Assembly (NCBI GenBank): GCA_001897475.1
Contig: MKSY01000021.1
Span: 1-60,855, forward strand
Source: Alphaproteobacteria bacterium 43-37
Lineage (GTDB): Bacteria; Pseudomonadota; Alphaproteobacteria; 43-37
Direction: 5' to 3'
Length of the DNA stretch: 60,855 nt
Shown here: positions 36,664 to 45,852 of the stretch, in pieces
How positions within the stretch are numbered: position 1 is the stretch's first letter
Layout of the letters: each line of letters starts with the position of its first letter
Made by a program: the position numbers and the translations under genes
Notes under the pieces: generated by a model
What the model was told of the DNA's origin: nothing
The model's database searches: none
Seen by the model: the letters and a program-made list of their open reading frames with translations, nothing else

Positions 36664-37360
36664 AGAGAACAAGAGCGTGTATCAAACGTATGGTCGGCGT
36701 AAAAGCCGGGGCTGGTCAACAGAAGATGATGCGCTTTTAACTCAGCCTTTTTGCCATTTAGACACTGATTTTAAAGAGGACATTTTACCCTGCTTCTTTC
36801 CTTCTAATGATTCATCTGGACAACGATGGCTTGAGATTGGGTTTGGACATGGGGAACATCTGTGTGCTATGGCTCAAGCTCACCCGGATTGGACGTTTCT
36901 CGGTGCGGAAGTTTTTTTAAGTGGTTTGACATCTTGTGCGCAAAGCCTGGTAGAACAGGCCATCGAAAATGTTCACATTACCACAATTGATGCTCGCCGT
37001 ATTCTGGATCATTTGCCTGAAAATAGCTTGGACGGTGTGTCGCTTCTTTTCCCTGACCCATGGCCAAAAACACGACATGAGAAGCGTCAAATGTTTAGCA
37101 CGAACTTCGTTATGACACTTAAGAGGGTTCTTAAACCCAAGGGAATTTTTCGCTTTGCTTCCGATGCCGAACGGTATGTCGAGAAGGTGGAGTCCATTAT
37201 CACTAAGCCAGCCATTGGATTTAGGCAGTTATGGAAAGTCACATCACCAGAGCGGCCTGGGCTGCCTGATTGGCCTCAAACGCGTTATGAAGCTAAAGCT
37301 CTTCAGGCGGGTCGCAAATGTTCCTATTTTCACTTCGAATCCACTAAAGAAGATCGGTAA
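36641..37360 (+). CDS. trmB: tRNA (guanine-N7-)-methyltransferase
   Basis: Methylates G46 of tRNAs using SAM. From the ATG at 36641 the 239-residue protein has SVYQTYGRRKSRG, the SAM loop LEIGFGHGEHL, and the TrmB signature LFPDPWPKTRHEKRQM. The frame opens further upstream at 36608 but inside the XRE gene. It overlaps the convergent ctaA by 31 bases. Confidence 0.96.
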   Translation: MATQANLKENKSVYQTYGRRKSRGWSTEDDALLTQPFCHLDTDFKEDILPCFFPSNDSSGQRWLEIGFGHGEHLCAMAQAHPDWTFLGAEVFLSGLTSCAQSLVEQAIENVHITTIDARRILDHLPENSLDGVSLLFPDPWPKTRHEKRQMFSTNFVMTLKRVLKPKGIFRFASDAERYVEKVESIITKPAIGFRQLWKVTSPERPGLPDWPQTRYEAKALQAGRKCSYFHFESTKEDR

Positions 37361-38364
37361 AGGCTTGTGAGGGCCAACACCAGTGTCAACACGCCCCATC
37401 CTTGATGAAGGGCTGCCAGCCAAATGGGTACGTTTAGCAGTAACGTTGCAATGCCTAAAACAGCTTGTATCAAGACCGCATGCGCCAGGCTTAAAACCCA
37501 TCTGCGATCCTGGGGCTGATAAGCTCTAAAGGCCAGTATCCCGATTATCCAAATGGCCAAGGCCGTTGCTAACCAGCGATGGATAAAATGAACGGTTACA
37601 GGGCTCCAAAACCAATCTCTCCAAAATGGCTCCAAGCTTCCTACCTCATCAGGGATGAATTGACCCCCCATGAGCGGGTATGTGTTGTAAATCAAACCCG
37701 CTTTATGGCCTGCCACAAGACCTCCGTAAATAAAGGTCAATCCTATAACCACTACCAAAATAGTCCAGCTCGAGAATTGGTCCATCTTAAGTTGCCTGTT
37801 GAGCCGGATACGAATGCCAAGCAAGGTCATTTGCCATAGGATTACGATAGCTAAAGTTAGGTGTAACACTAGTTTGATGGGGCTGACATGCGGATCATTC
37901 CCAAGGCCGCTTTTGACCATCACCCAGCCCAATGCGCCTTGCATCCCACCCAGAAGAAAAACTCCCGCAATGGCAAAGCAGCTTTTTCGCGTCAGCCATC
38001 TTTTTGTCAAAAATATGGCAAAGGGGATCGCGAGAACTAAACCAATCAAACGCGCCCAAAGGCGGTGGATGTATTCCAAGGCATAAATCCATTTGAAGTC
38101 CGAAAGCTTCATCCATGTGTTGTGTTCTTGAAACTCAGAGTGGCCCTGGTATTTTTCAAACTCCATCTCCCAAGCCGCATCAGACAAAGGTGGCAGAGTG
38201 CCGGTGACAGGCTTCCATTCCACGATGGACAAACCAGATCCGGTTAGGCGGGTTAATCCGCCGATGACTACGAGGATCATTACCATCACTGCAAGCAGCC
38301 ACATCCATCGGCTTACCCACAATTTTGCTTGTGAATCCTTTACCCATTGTCCGTTTTTTCCCAT
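37330..38364 (-). CDS. ctaA: Heme A synthase
   Basis: Oxidises heme O to heme A for cytochrome c oxidase. The 344-residue COX15/CtaA protein has eight membrane helices and the key motifs VVIGGLTRLTGSGLSIVEWKPVTG, EYIHRLWARLIG, PIKLVLHLTLA and HFIHRWLATALA with the heme-binding histidines. Confidence 0.95.
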   Translation of the reverse strand: MGKNGQWVKDSQAKLWVSRWMWLLAVMVMILVVIGGLTRLTGSGLSIVEWKPVTGTLPPLSDAAWEMEFEKYQGHSEFQEHNTWMKLSDFKWIYALEYIHRLWARLIGLVLAIPFAIFLTKRWLTRKSCFAIAGVFLLGGMQGALGWVMVKSGLGNDPHVSPIKLVLHLTLAIVILWQMTLLGIRIRLNRQLKMDQFSSWTILVVVIGLTFIYGGLVAGHKAGLIYNTYPLMGGQFIPDEVGSLEPFWRDWFWSPVTVHFIHRWLATALAIWIIGILAFRAYQPQDRRWVLSLAHAVLIQAVLGIATLLLNVPIWLAALHQGWGVLTLVLALTSLYRSSLVDSK

Positions 38365-38478
38365 CAGTCCTCTCCATTTCGCCTAAGCTGAATGGCATGA
38401 CTTTAATGGGAAATTCTCAGCAACAAAAGAGCGAACTTAATAACTCATATGCACTAAATTAAGCGACATATCGCTCTC

Positions 38479-38949
38479 TTATTTTTGTTTTACTGACATG
38501 ATCTCGGCATGTGGGTTTGCAGGCATGGTTACCAAGGACACCTCTCGCAAATCAATTTCCATAAGAACTCGTGCGCCTCCTGACCTGGGAAGCATCTGTG
38601 ATCGGGTCGGGATGTATCCTATGGAAAGACCTGTGATTCGGCGGCTTTTTACTAATGTATATGCCTGAGCGCCACGTTGAATAGATGTCAGCAGCTGGCC
38701 ACGAATTGCTAAGCCGTGGCTGTCTTCCTTTAAATTCAAACAATAGCCTATAGGTTCGTTTGGGTTATGTTGCCAGAGCAACAAAGGGGTCTGAAGCTTC
38801 TGATTCCATTCCTTGAGGGATTTCATAAATGCGCCACGCATAACAACATCGTGATGATAATCTAACTTGTTAAACACGCTGGCGTATCCATCAAATACAC
38901 CTTCTTTTTGGATAGAGCGCTGATCAAGCTGATAGTGTTTGTATTCCAT
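38479..38949 (-). CDS. HK97-family prohead protease
   Basis: A 156-residue protein of the phage HK97 prohead protease family: FDGYASVFNKLDYHHDVVMRGAF, LLWQHNPNEPIGYCLNLKEDSHGL, RRITGLSIGYI, and EIDLREVSLVTMPANPHAEI. It normally matures phage or gene-transfer-agent capsids. No portal, capsid or terminase gene is near, so it is an orphan from a prophage or a dispersed GTA cluster. Its ribosome-binding site AAGAGG lies 5 bases before the ATG. Confidence 0.9.
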   Translation of the reverse strand: MEYKHYQLDQRSIQKEGVFDGYASVFNKLDYHHDVVMRGAFMKSLKEWNQKLQTPLLLWQHNPNEPIGYCLNLKEDSHGLAIRGQLLTSIQRGAQAYTLVKSRRITGLSIGYIPTRSQMLPRSGGARVLMEIDLREVSLVTMPANPHAEIMSVKQK

Positions 38950-39043
38950 GTGAGCCTCTTTGCATTTTTTGTTATTCTGGCCACACTATGCCAGAATGAT
39001 CGTATTTAATGCAAAAATTAAAATGTCTTATGTGGATATGGCG

Positions 39044-39406
39044 TTAATTTTTACGAATTAATAGATCAATAATTTCCTGAAGAAGTCCGTGAATTACTGA
39101 ATTAGCTGTTTTTTGAGATGATGTTCCATAAAGCCTATTCAATGCTAGAAAAAGAAGGGCCGTAAAAGATCCTAAAAGACCGAGTAGGACAACTTTACCG
39201 TATGATTCTACCTCATTACAAAAAATAAACCAGCACATGTAGCCAATAAAAATCCCTGTAAAGCAAACTGCTATCACATATGTTGTATAAAAAGTCCATT
39301 TTTTGAATTTAACTTGATCCCTTAATTCATCTAAAAGGAGTGTGTCTTTATCTGCATCTGCAGGGTTGAGCTTTTCTTCTTTAAATTCGTTGGCGTTATG
39401 GTTCAT
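39044..39406 (-). CDS. Small membrane protein, unknown
   Basis: A 120-residue protein with an acidic N-terminus (about residues 1-35) and two hydrophobic segments (FYTTYVIAVCFTGIFIGYMCWF and VVLLGLLGSFTALLFLALNRLY), then a C-terminal helix. It follows the ImmA-like gene by 21 bases and is probably co-transcribed. I do not recognise the family. Confidence 0.6.
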   Translation of the reverse strand: MNHNANEFKEEKLNPADADKDTLLLDELRDQVKFKKWTFYTTYVIAVCFTGIFIGYMCWFIFCNEVESYGKVVLLGLLGSFTALLFLALNRLYGTSSQKTANSVIHGLLQEIIDLLIRKN

Positions 39407-39427
39407 TTTTTAACCTTAAAAATAATT

Positions 39428-39898
39428 CTAAACGATGCCTAAGTTCTTCAGTCTATAATGCAAGGCCATTTCGGATACTTGGAAAGCGTTTGCAAGGGTC
39501 GACACATCCAATTTGGGCAGCTTTTCTATAAGTTTATATATAGCTATTTCTGGCATAAGTAATGAAGCTGCAAACCGGTTGGCTGCTCTTTCATGAGCAT
39601 CAAGCCCTTGTGGCTGCAAAAAAAAGCTTCTTGCATTGTCTCTATATCCACCAGGATGACCCAATGAAAAATGACCTAGCTCGTGAGCAATCGTAAACCT
39701 CTGTCTTAAAGGGTGTTCTTTTGGGTTATAACGTATAGTTGGTAAGTCCCCCTCATAGAAAAACTGGCCACTAATGTTACTGGCCAAATTTTCATCGCAT
39801 ATAACTATAACACCCATGCGCTCTGCAATTTTTATGGGATCAACTGGGAGCTTAAAATCCCAATGATTTTCAAGAACATTATCAACCATTTTAACCAT
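39428..39898 (-). CDS. ImmA/IrrE-family metallopeptidase
   Basis: A 156-residue zinc peptidase with the HExxH motif in TIAHELGHFSLGH and the third ligand region AHERAANRFAASLLMP. In phages and mobile elements such proteins cleave a partner XRE repressor; no HTH gene is adjacent. The C-terminal LANAFQVSEMALHYRLKNLGIV is the typical end. It lies in the accessory region with the prohead protease. Confidence 0.9.
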   Translation of the reverse strand: MVKMVDNVLENHWDFKLPVDPIKIAERMGVIVICDENLASNISGQFFYEGDLPTIRYNPKEHPLRQRFTIAHELGHFSLGHPGGYRDNARSFFLQPQGLDAHERAANRFAASLLMPEIAIYKLIEKLPKLDVSTLANAFQVSEMALHYRLKNLGIV

Positions 39899-40011
39899 TT
39901 TCCCTAATCCACTTAATAAAATTTAACAAAGTATAAAATAAATGTCTTTAAAAAACGTGATTCTCACGGCGATTGGAAAAGCTTATTAAACCTTTATTCA
40001 TAATAACATTG

Positions 40012-40026
40012 CATAATAAGTATGCT
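40012..40026. promoter_or_regulatory. Dyad GCATA-N5-TATGC upstream of third LysR gene
   Basis: Identical to 1253-1267, including the flanking T bases, and located 81 bases before the start at 40108. Conservation at nearly the same distance from two diverged paralogues supports an operator role. Confidence 0.5.
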
Positions 40027-40107
40027 TTGATGGTTCTGTTCGAGGGGGATACATTTTTGGTCAGACTGAGGCAGGCATATGGATGAAAATGAAGGCAGGC
40101 CAAAACA

Positions 40108-41070
40108 TTGACACACATTAATCATGAACATCTGAAAACATTTGTTATTGTGGCAGAATGTCAGAACATCAGCAAAGCTGCTGAGAAGCTGAATGTTAGT
40201 CAGCCGACTGTTTCCAAACATATTCGGGCGCTTGAACATTGGGTTGGCAGCACTTTGTTTTTGACAAGCCCCAAAGGGGCCACCCTCACGGAAGAGGGGG
40301 CAAAATTTCTCGACTATGCTCGCCAATCACTGCAGCTCTCGGATACTATCCGACGAGATATCAAAGACAGCCGTAATTTGCTGGAAGGGGATTTGACGGT
40401 TATCACGGCACGTTTTGGAGTCTATACTTTGGCGCGGCATTTAGAGGAGTTTAGAAATGTTTACCCAGATATAAAATTGCATGTTGGTTACGATAACTAT
40501 GCAAATTTGGTGCGTGGCAATGAAATTTCAGGAGTATACGTAGGTATTACCACGCGATCCCCTCTCAATTCAACGTCCCTCATATGGCAAAAATTTGCTA
40601 GCTACGGGTTTTATCCCTATGCCCATGCTAGTTATATGCAGCGTTTTGGCCTGCCAAAAACTTGGGAAGATTTAGATAGCCATCATCTCATTGGGTATCA
40701 ATGGAGTGAGCCATTTTCCTATCTTCAGTTTAAAGAAAGCAACCCATTATTGTTTTTGGGGCGGGATGTGGATAACCCTCGTGAACCTTATGTACTGACC
40801 GATGATATTGATGCGTGCCGAGTATTCATTGAAAATGGACAGGGAATCGGAATGTTACCGCCCTTTTTAGCCCAAGGAAGCGGTCTAATGCCATTGTTTA
40901 TCGGGGTCTATGATCCATCTTTTGGGATTATTAATAATGTCAATTATGTCATCAAGCCAAACTTGAAGTCTAACAGGCGCGTCAGAGCTTTTATTGACTT
41001 TATCAAAAAAGCAACCGAAATGGATACGAAAGCTGTAATTAATATTTGGGGAAACTCAGATTCTTCTTAA
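40108..41070 (+). CDS. LysR-family transcriptional regulator (third copy)
   Basis: A 320-residue LysR paralogue of the two genes at the left end, starting at TTG 40108 (MTHINHEHLKTFVIVAECQ). The HTH is SQPTVSKHIRALEHWV; the effector domain has FGLPKTWEDLDSHHLIGYQWSEPF and IGMLPPFLAQG. A dyad precedes it and the hairpin element follows it by about 290 bases. It is separated from the first pair by about 38 kb, so the family has spread by more than simple tandem duplication. Confidence 0.93.
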   Translation: MTHINHEHLKTFVIVAECQNISKAAEKLNVSQPTVSKHIRALEHWVGSTLFLTSPKGATLTEEGAKFLDYARQSLQLSDTIRRDIKDSRNLLEGDLTVITARFGVYTLARHLEEFRNVYPDIKLHVGYDNYANLVRGNEISGVYVGITTRSPLNSTSLIWQKFASYGFYPYAHASYMQRFGLPKTWEDLDSHHLIGYQWSEPFSYLQFKESNPLLFLGRDVDNPREPYVLTDDIDACRVFIENGQGIGMLPPFLAQGSGLMPLFIGVYDPSFGIINNVNYVIKPNLKSNRRVRAFIDFIKKATEMDTKAVINIWGNSDSS

Positions 41071-41357
41071 AAGCATTGCTTGTTAATCAGGCCAGTACAT
41101 CATATCTCTCTTCTTAATGGGGAATTCCACCTTACTTTGTACCTTATTCGTTAATCAGGACAAATCATTACACCCTCGCAACTATGACATGTTCAAATAC
41201 TAAACCACCCCATCATTTTTGACAAGTAAGAGCAAACCATACTTACCTTGCAGCCATCATGTCATCATTATTGCCGCATGAAAAAATGAATACCATGCTT
41301 AATATTCAGGTATAATGACTATAGTAACAAGTTTATTTCTCGGGGGTGTGTTTTTTA
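41071..41357. other. Intergenic region downstream of third LysR gene
   Basis: No gene is supported. It is AT-rich and contains a TATAAT at 41311-41316 without a good -35. An ORF that begins at ATG 41315 is discussed under findings. Confidence 0.6.
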
Positions 41358-41460
41358 TTATACACAAATCATCAGATTGGACTGATGTAGACCCCTTAAG
41401 GGGCATCAATATACCACAGAAAAAACCCTCGGTTCTTGCAACTGAGGGTTTTTTAATTTT
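41358..41460 (+). ncRNA. Conserved hairpin element, copy 2
   Basis: Counterpart of 2734-2834. Helices: CATCAG/CTGATG (41370-41387, 6-base loop), the palindrome CCCCTTAAGGGG (41392-41403, one pair longer than copy 1) and the terminator hairpin (41425-41449). A transcript starting from the TATAAT at 41311 and ending at the terminator would be about 130 bases. It lies between a LysR gene and a convergent gene, as copy 1 does. Confidence 0.45.
41425..41454. terminator. Bidirectional intrinsic terminator between LysR locus and asnB
   Basis: Stem ACCCTCGGTT/AACTGAGGGT with a 5-base loop and a T run; the complement strand has an equally good T run toward asnB. Against copy 1, paired positions change together while the stem is kept. 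Confidence 0.8.
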
Positions 41461-41547
41461 ACAATTTCTAAAAGAGCTGGCTCCCTGCGTCCCTGTCGCT
41501 CCTCTGGATGGCAGGGAAAAGAGGGCATTGTTGCAAAAGAGCTGACT

Positions 41548-43299
41548 CTACCCCAAAATTTCCTTAGCATCGGCGGGCTTACCTTGGATATGGGTGCGAT
41601 GCCAAAGAGTGTAATAGAATATCACCCAAGCCGGAATCACACTTTTTTTATCATGCTGCATACGGCAAAATAACCGCTGACATTGCTCATTGGATAGGAG
41701 GGTTTGGGTGCTTTCTTGTGATCCAACCCATCGTGCAATTTGCCCCGAAGCGGCTGCCATCCACTCCCCCACCGGGACATTAAACCCTCGCTTTTTCGCA
41801 TAAGGCGCACTGATGGGAAAATATTTAGCCAACCAATCGCGCAGCAGCTTCTTGCCCTGGCTCCACCCTGCTTTGTGGTGATCCGGCAAAAAGAAGCCAA
41901 ATGCGGCCACCTCTTTATCAACAAAAGGCGTTCTTCCTTCCACCCCATGAGCCATTAAGCATCGGTCCAATTTCGTCAATAAATCGTTGGGAAGCCAATG
42001 TTTAAAGTCAATGTATTGAGCTTTTTGCAGCGCTGTAAATTTTCGTTTTTTCAAATCCAAGATAGTATCTTGGATCGCATCATCCCAACCATCAAGGTCT
42101 ATGATTTTATTGGGAATAGCATCCAATACCCCTTTGCCTCGCCAAATACGTCCACCTAAAATTTTAGGCCGCAATGCTCTTTGATAACGACGATAACCCG
42201 CAAAAACTTCATCGCCTCCCTCCCCAGAAACCACAACTTTCACATCCTCACTTGCTACCATAGCCAACTTGAATGTGGGCAGAGCAGCAAAATCAATTAC
42301 CGGATCGTCATGAGCGGCAACTACCTTTGGCAAAAGATTCCAGAAATCATCTTGAGTAAAATCCACATCATGATGATTCGCCTCCACAGAATGGGCCATC
42401 TTAGCCGCAAGCCCTCGTTCATCGTGCTGCTGCGTACCTGGAAAACCAATGCTATATGTTTTAAGGCCAGGCCCATGATGACGATGCATGAGGGCAAGCA
42501 TGGCAGAAGAATCAATGCCTCCCGATAAAAAGAGCCCATATGGTACATCTGACCTTAGATGGCATTGAACACTTGAAGAGAGCACAACATCTAAATCCTC
42601 AATATGATCAGTTTCTGCCTCACCCATATGCATAGGCTTTAATGCTTCATGGCAACATCGCTTAACAATCGACCCTTCTCTCACTTGCAAAACCTCTCCA
42701 GGGAGCAATCTTTTAATATCCAAAAATGGCGTATTTTCACATGTGGAGAACCTCAATTGCAGAAGCTCATGAACTGCCTGCGGGCATAGCTCATTAGAGG
42801 CCAATTCCGCTTTGACCAAAGCCATTGGCTCTGAAGCAAAAGCAAGGTAGTCCTTAGTGAGCGTGTAATAAAGTGGCTTAATGCCAAACGGATCTCGAGC
42901 CAAAAATAAATCTTTGGTTTTCGGCTCATAAAGCGCGAAAGCATACATCCCTCGCAAATATTTAAGACTCTCTGCGCCATATCGCTGCCAATAGCTTAAG
43001 ATCACCTCTGAATCTGAATGCGTTTTGTATGGATATTGGCCAAACAATTCTTTAAGTTCAAGGTGATTATAGATCTCACCATTAGCTACCAACACGCTCC
43101 CATTTTCACCGTAAAGTGGCTGCCCACCAGTACCTAAATCAATAATGGAGAGTCGGGTGTGGATGAGACCCACTGTTTCATCCATGAAGTATCCATCTCC
43201 ATCTGGACCACGATGAGCCAAAGCTGCCGTAAGAGGTTTTAGCGCTTTCAGCGTGGGGCTATTCCCCTCTCGATAACTAATTCCAGCAATACCACACAC
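41548..43299 (-). CDS. asnB: Asparagine synthase (glutamine-hydrolysing)
   Basis: Makes asparagine from aspartate and glutamine, or modifies a surface sugar in related enzymes. The 583-residue protein has the N-terminal glutaminase with Cys2 (MCGIAGI), RLSIIDLGTGGQPL, NGEIYNHLELK, and the synthetase P-loop LFLSGGIDSS. It follows the GT9 gene by 33 bases, so a role in envelope polysaccharide modification is possible. Confidence 0.92.
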   Translation of the reverse strand: MCGIAGISYREGNSPTLKALKPLTAALAHRGPDGDGYFMDETVGLIHTRLSIIDLGTGGQPLYGENGSVLVANGEIYNHLELKELFGQYPYKTHSDSEVILSYWQRYGAESLKYLRGMYAFALYEPKTKDLFLARDPFGIKPLYYTLTKDYLAFASEPMALVKAELASNELCPQAVHELLQLRFSTCENTPFLDIKRLLPGEVLQVREGSIVKRCCHEALKPMHMGEAETDHIEDLDVVLSSSVQCHLRSDVPYGLFLSGGIDSSAMLALMHRHHGPGLKTYSIGFPGTQQHDERGLAAKMAHSVEANHHDVDFTQDDFWNLLPKVVAAHDDPVIDFAALPTFKLAMVASEDVKVVVSGEGGDEVFAGYRRYQRALRPKILGGRIWRGKGVLDAIPNKIIDLDGWDDAIQDTILDLKKRKFTALQKAQYIDFKHWLPNDLLTKLDRCLMAHGVEGRTPFVDKEVAAFGFFLPDHHKAGWSQGKKLLRDWLAKYFPISAPYAKKRGFNVPVGEWMAAASGQIARWVGSQESTQTLLSNEQCQRLFCRMQHDKKSVIPAWVIFYYTLWHRTHIQGKPADAKEILG

Positions 43300-43332
43300 G
43301 TTGTGCTAGCTCCCTATGGTTAGCGTTGTTTC

Positions 43333-44274
43333 CTAAATTATCTCAGGACTAAAATGGCTCATACAAGCTTGAAATACTTTTTCAACGGATAAATTTGTCA
43401 TCAGCGATCCTTCGTGTTTGAAATGATGAATGCGATGAACCAGCTCATCATATGACTCATCCGTTCGAACATACGTAGCCCTAGGGCCAACTGGAGCAAA
43501 ATTTTCTTCTCGGCTAGGACCGAATAAGCCCACAACAGGTATACCAGACGCGGACGCCATGTGCATCAATCCAGAGTCATTACCTACAAACAAAAGACCT
43601 TTGTATGTCATGACAGAAAAAAGTTGTTTTAGTGTAAAGCGTCCGATCAAATCAACAAATTTTCCTTTAGGTAAAGCATCACATAATGATTGGCAAGCTT
43701 CACGCTCATTCAAAGCCGCAATGATACCAACTTTAGAATTTTTGAATGTTTCTTGCTGACTTAATTTTTCAAACAACGCCGCAAAACATTCTTGTGGCCA
43801 TTGTTTACCAACCCAATTGGCGGCAGGCGCAAATAGGATCATGTTTTCTGGTAAATCTTGAATGGCATCCACATCTTGAGGTTCAACCCAAATCTTTGGC
43901 TTTAAAGCCTCTTTCGCACCAACCATATTCGCCAAATCTTCGACACGGTGCTTAGATGAAGGCTTTGCCGACCAAATCAGACGCCGTTTAGTCATAAGCA
44001 TAAACCCAATTGCAGAGCCGCGCATATCTATAACTAAATCCCAACGTTTCCTAGCCACTTGGCGCCATAAGTCCCACCAATGCAGGCCTCGTTTCTTTCG
44101 CTCTTCGATGAAAACCTTGCTTAATCCGGGGATCCCGTTATAAAGTTCTTGTGGAGCTGTTGGAGTAGCCACAGTCAAATCCAAATTTGGAATAGTTTCA
44201 ACTAACCAATTGATAACCCCAAAGGATAAGACAGCGTCACCAATATAGCGGCAGCCAATAAACAGTACCTTCAT
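43333..44274 (-). CDS. GT9 family (ADP-heptose:LPS heptosyltransferase-like)
   Basis: A 313-residue glycosyltransferase of family 9: MKVLFIGCRYIGDAVLSFGVINWL at the N-terminus, WDLVIDMRGSAIGF, and the donor-binding site FVGNDSGLMHMASASGIPVVGLFGP. Enzymes of this family add heptose to the LPS inner core. The exact acceptor is not determined. It is first in a two-gene operon with asnB. Confidence 0.88.
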   Translation of the reverse strand: MKVLFIGCRYIGDAVLSFGVINWLVETIPNLDLTVATPTAPQELYNGIPGLSKVFIEERKKRGLHWWDLWRQVARKRWDLVIDMRGSAIGFMLMTKRRLIWSAKPSSKHRVEDLANMVGAKEALKPKIWVEPQDVDAIQDLPENMILFAPAANWVGKQWPQECFAALFEKLSQQETFKNSKVGIIAALNEREACQSLCDALPKGKFVDLIGRFTLKQLFSVMTYKGLLFVGNDSGLMHMASASGIPVVGLFGPSREENFAPVGPRATYVRTDESYDELVHRIHHFKHEGSLMTNLSVEKVFQACMSHFSPEII

Positions 44275-44333
44275 TTAAAAATCCTACTGTGAAATACTCG
44301 AGTCAACCATAAATCAAGAAACGGGATAAGGAA

Positions 44334-45185
44334 ATGACAATCAGCAATTTATCACCCCAACGATGTGTTTTGGAAGCCAAAGGAGTGGATTGCGACAAGT
44401 TTCTCCAGGGCTTATTAACACAAGATGTGGAAAAACAACCCCCCATGTCCTTACGTTATGGATGCTTGCTAACACCTCAAGGAAAGTTTCTCTTTGACCT
44501 AATGATATACAAAATTTCTTCTGAGCATTTTTTCCTTGAAAGTGACGGTGGTGAACGCTTGGACCTTCTAAAAACTAAGCTTAAAACTTACATTTTACGA
44601 CGAAAAATTAATATTACTGAAAGACCTGATTTAGCTGTTGTCAGCTCGTTGGAGAATGCGACTGAGGTGGGAGAGTATTGCTTTCTAGACCCACGTGACC
44701 CACAAATGGGCTTTCGCGCTCTTGTGCCTGTTCAGGCTTTAAACCAGCTTCCTCTGGAGCCTAGCCTGACAACCTATTTACGCAGGCGCCTTGAGCATTT
44801 TATTCCCGAGGGCGCTTATGATATACAGCCTGAAAAAGCCATCCCACTGGAATATAACTTAGATGAGTTACATGCTTTTGACTGGGAAAAAGGCTGCTAC
44901 ATGGGGCAAGAGCTGATGTCACGCACAAAACATCGTGGCCTTATTCGCAAGCGGCTCATGCGCATTGTATCTGATAGCGGGAAACCAATAGCTGGCACAA
45001 AAATATTTGCGGCAGATGAGGAAATTGGGACTATTACCTCAACTTACAGCGTAGATGGTTTTGCCTTGATTCGCCTTGAGGAATACCAAAAAGCCCTTGC
45101 TCAAAAACTCTCCATCTGTGATGAGGCTAAAACAAGCCTTACCATCCACCCACCCTCCTGGGCTTTTAGCCAGTTAGAGGTGTGA
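44334..45185 (+). CDS. ygfZ: tRNA-modifying/Fe-S maturation protein YgfZ
   Basis: A 283-residue folate-binding protein of the GcvT fold with the family motif KGCYMGQE in DWEKGCYMGQELMSRTKHRG and the N-terminal FLQGLLTQDVE. It supports Fe-S enzymes such as MiaB. It overlaps the convergent lipoprotein gene by 12 bases. Confidence 0.93.
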   Translation: MTISNLSPQRCVLEAKGVDCDKFLQGLLTQDVEKQPPMSLRYGCLLTPQGKFLFDLMIYKISSEHFFLESDGGERLDLLKTKLKTYILRRKINITERPDLAVVSSLENATEVGEYCFLDPRDPQMGFRALVPVQALNQLPLEPSLTTYLRRRLEHFIPEGAYDIQPEKAIPLEYNLDELHAFDWEKGCYMGQELMSRTKHRGLIRKRLMRIVSDSGKPIAGTKIFAADEEIGTITSTYSVDGFALIRLEEYQKALAQKLSICDEAKTSLTIHPPSWAFSQLEV

Positions 45186-45842
45186 GCCAAAAATCTGGGC
45201 ACCAAATTTTTGATGAAAGGCCCAGGACTCTGGAGAAAACTGTAAGCCTACAAAAAACTTAAGCTGATCAAACTCTTCATCCGTATTGACCTCAACATGG
45301 CTCAATTCGATCAGATCAATCTTTCCAACATAGGTATCATTTTCGCTATCGAATTTGAGGATGATTTCTTTTTCAGTTTTACCGACAACTTCTCCAGAAG
45401 GCATGCGCGCTATTATGAAGTAAGTCGCTGAGATACTGTTTTCTTTCTCAGGAAAATCGGGGCCTTTCGTAGCAGAAATACGAACGATACCTTCAAGTGA
45501 AGCGTGACGATTTTTCAGCTTAACCACACAGTTAGAATGCGCCACTCTTTCCAATTCAATGCGAGCAACAACATTCTTTGTTGCAAAAGGATTGTTGTAA
45601 TCTGCAACCACTACTTGACGAGATAAATCTCTCAAAATAACAGGCCTAGGACATCCGAAAGAATCTTCCTCTAGAGACGCTTTTTCCATTTCTTTAAGCT
45701 TCTCAGCCTCAGATTTTTGATCAGCCGCAATATTAGCGCCCCCATCTGGCTTAGGCTTGCCAGCACACCCTTCCAACATCATGATACCTAAAACACACGA
45801 TATAATGACCATAGTTTGTCGATGAATGAGTCCTTGCTTCAT
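45174..45842 (-). CDS. Putative lipoprotein, unknown function
   Basis: A 222-residue protein. From the ATG at 45842 (AAGGA about 7 bases upstream) it has a signal ending in the lipobox MLEGC, followed by GKPKPDGG and a helical linker, then a beta-rich domain (PVILRDLSRQVVVADYNN, VARIELERVAHSNCVVKL). The frame extends upstream to 45911 but that would put extra residues before the signal. I do not recognise the domain. Confidence 0.75.
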   Translation of the reverse strand: MKQGLIHRQTMVIISCVLGIMMLEGCAGKPKPDGGANIAADQKSEAEKLKEMEKASLEEDSFGCPRPVILRDLSRQVVVADYNNPFATKNVVARIELERVAHSNCVVKLKNRHASLEGIVRISATKGPDFPEKENSISATYFIIARMPSGEVVGKTEKEIILKFDSENDTYVGKIDLIELSHVEVNTDEEFDQLKFFVGLQFSPESWAFHQKFGAQIFGSHL

Positions 45843-45852
45843 GATCTGTCCT

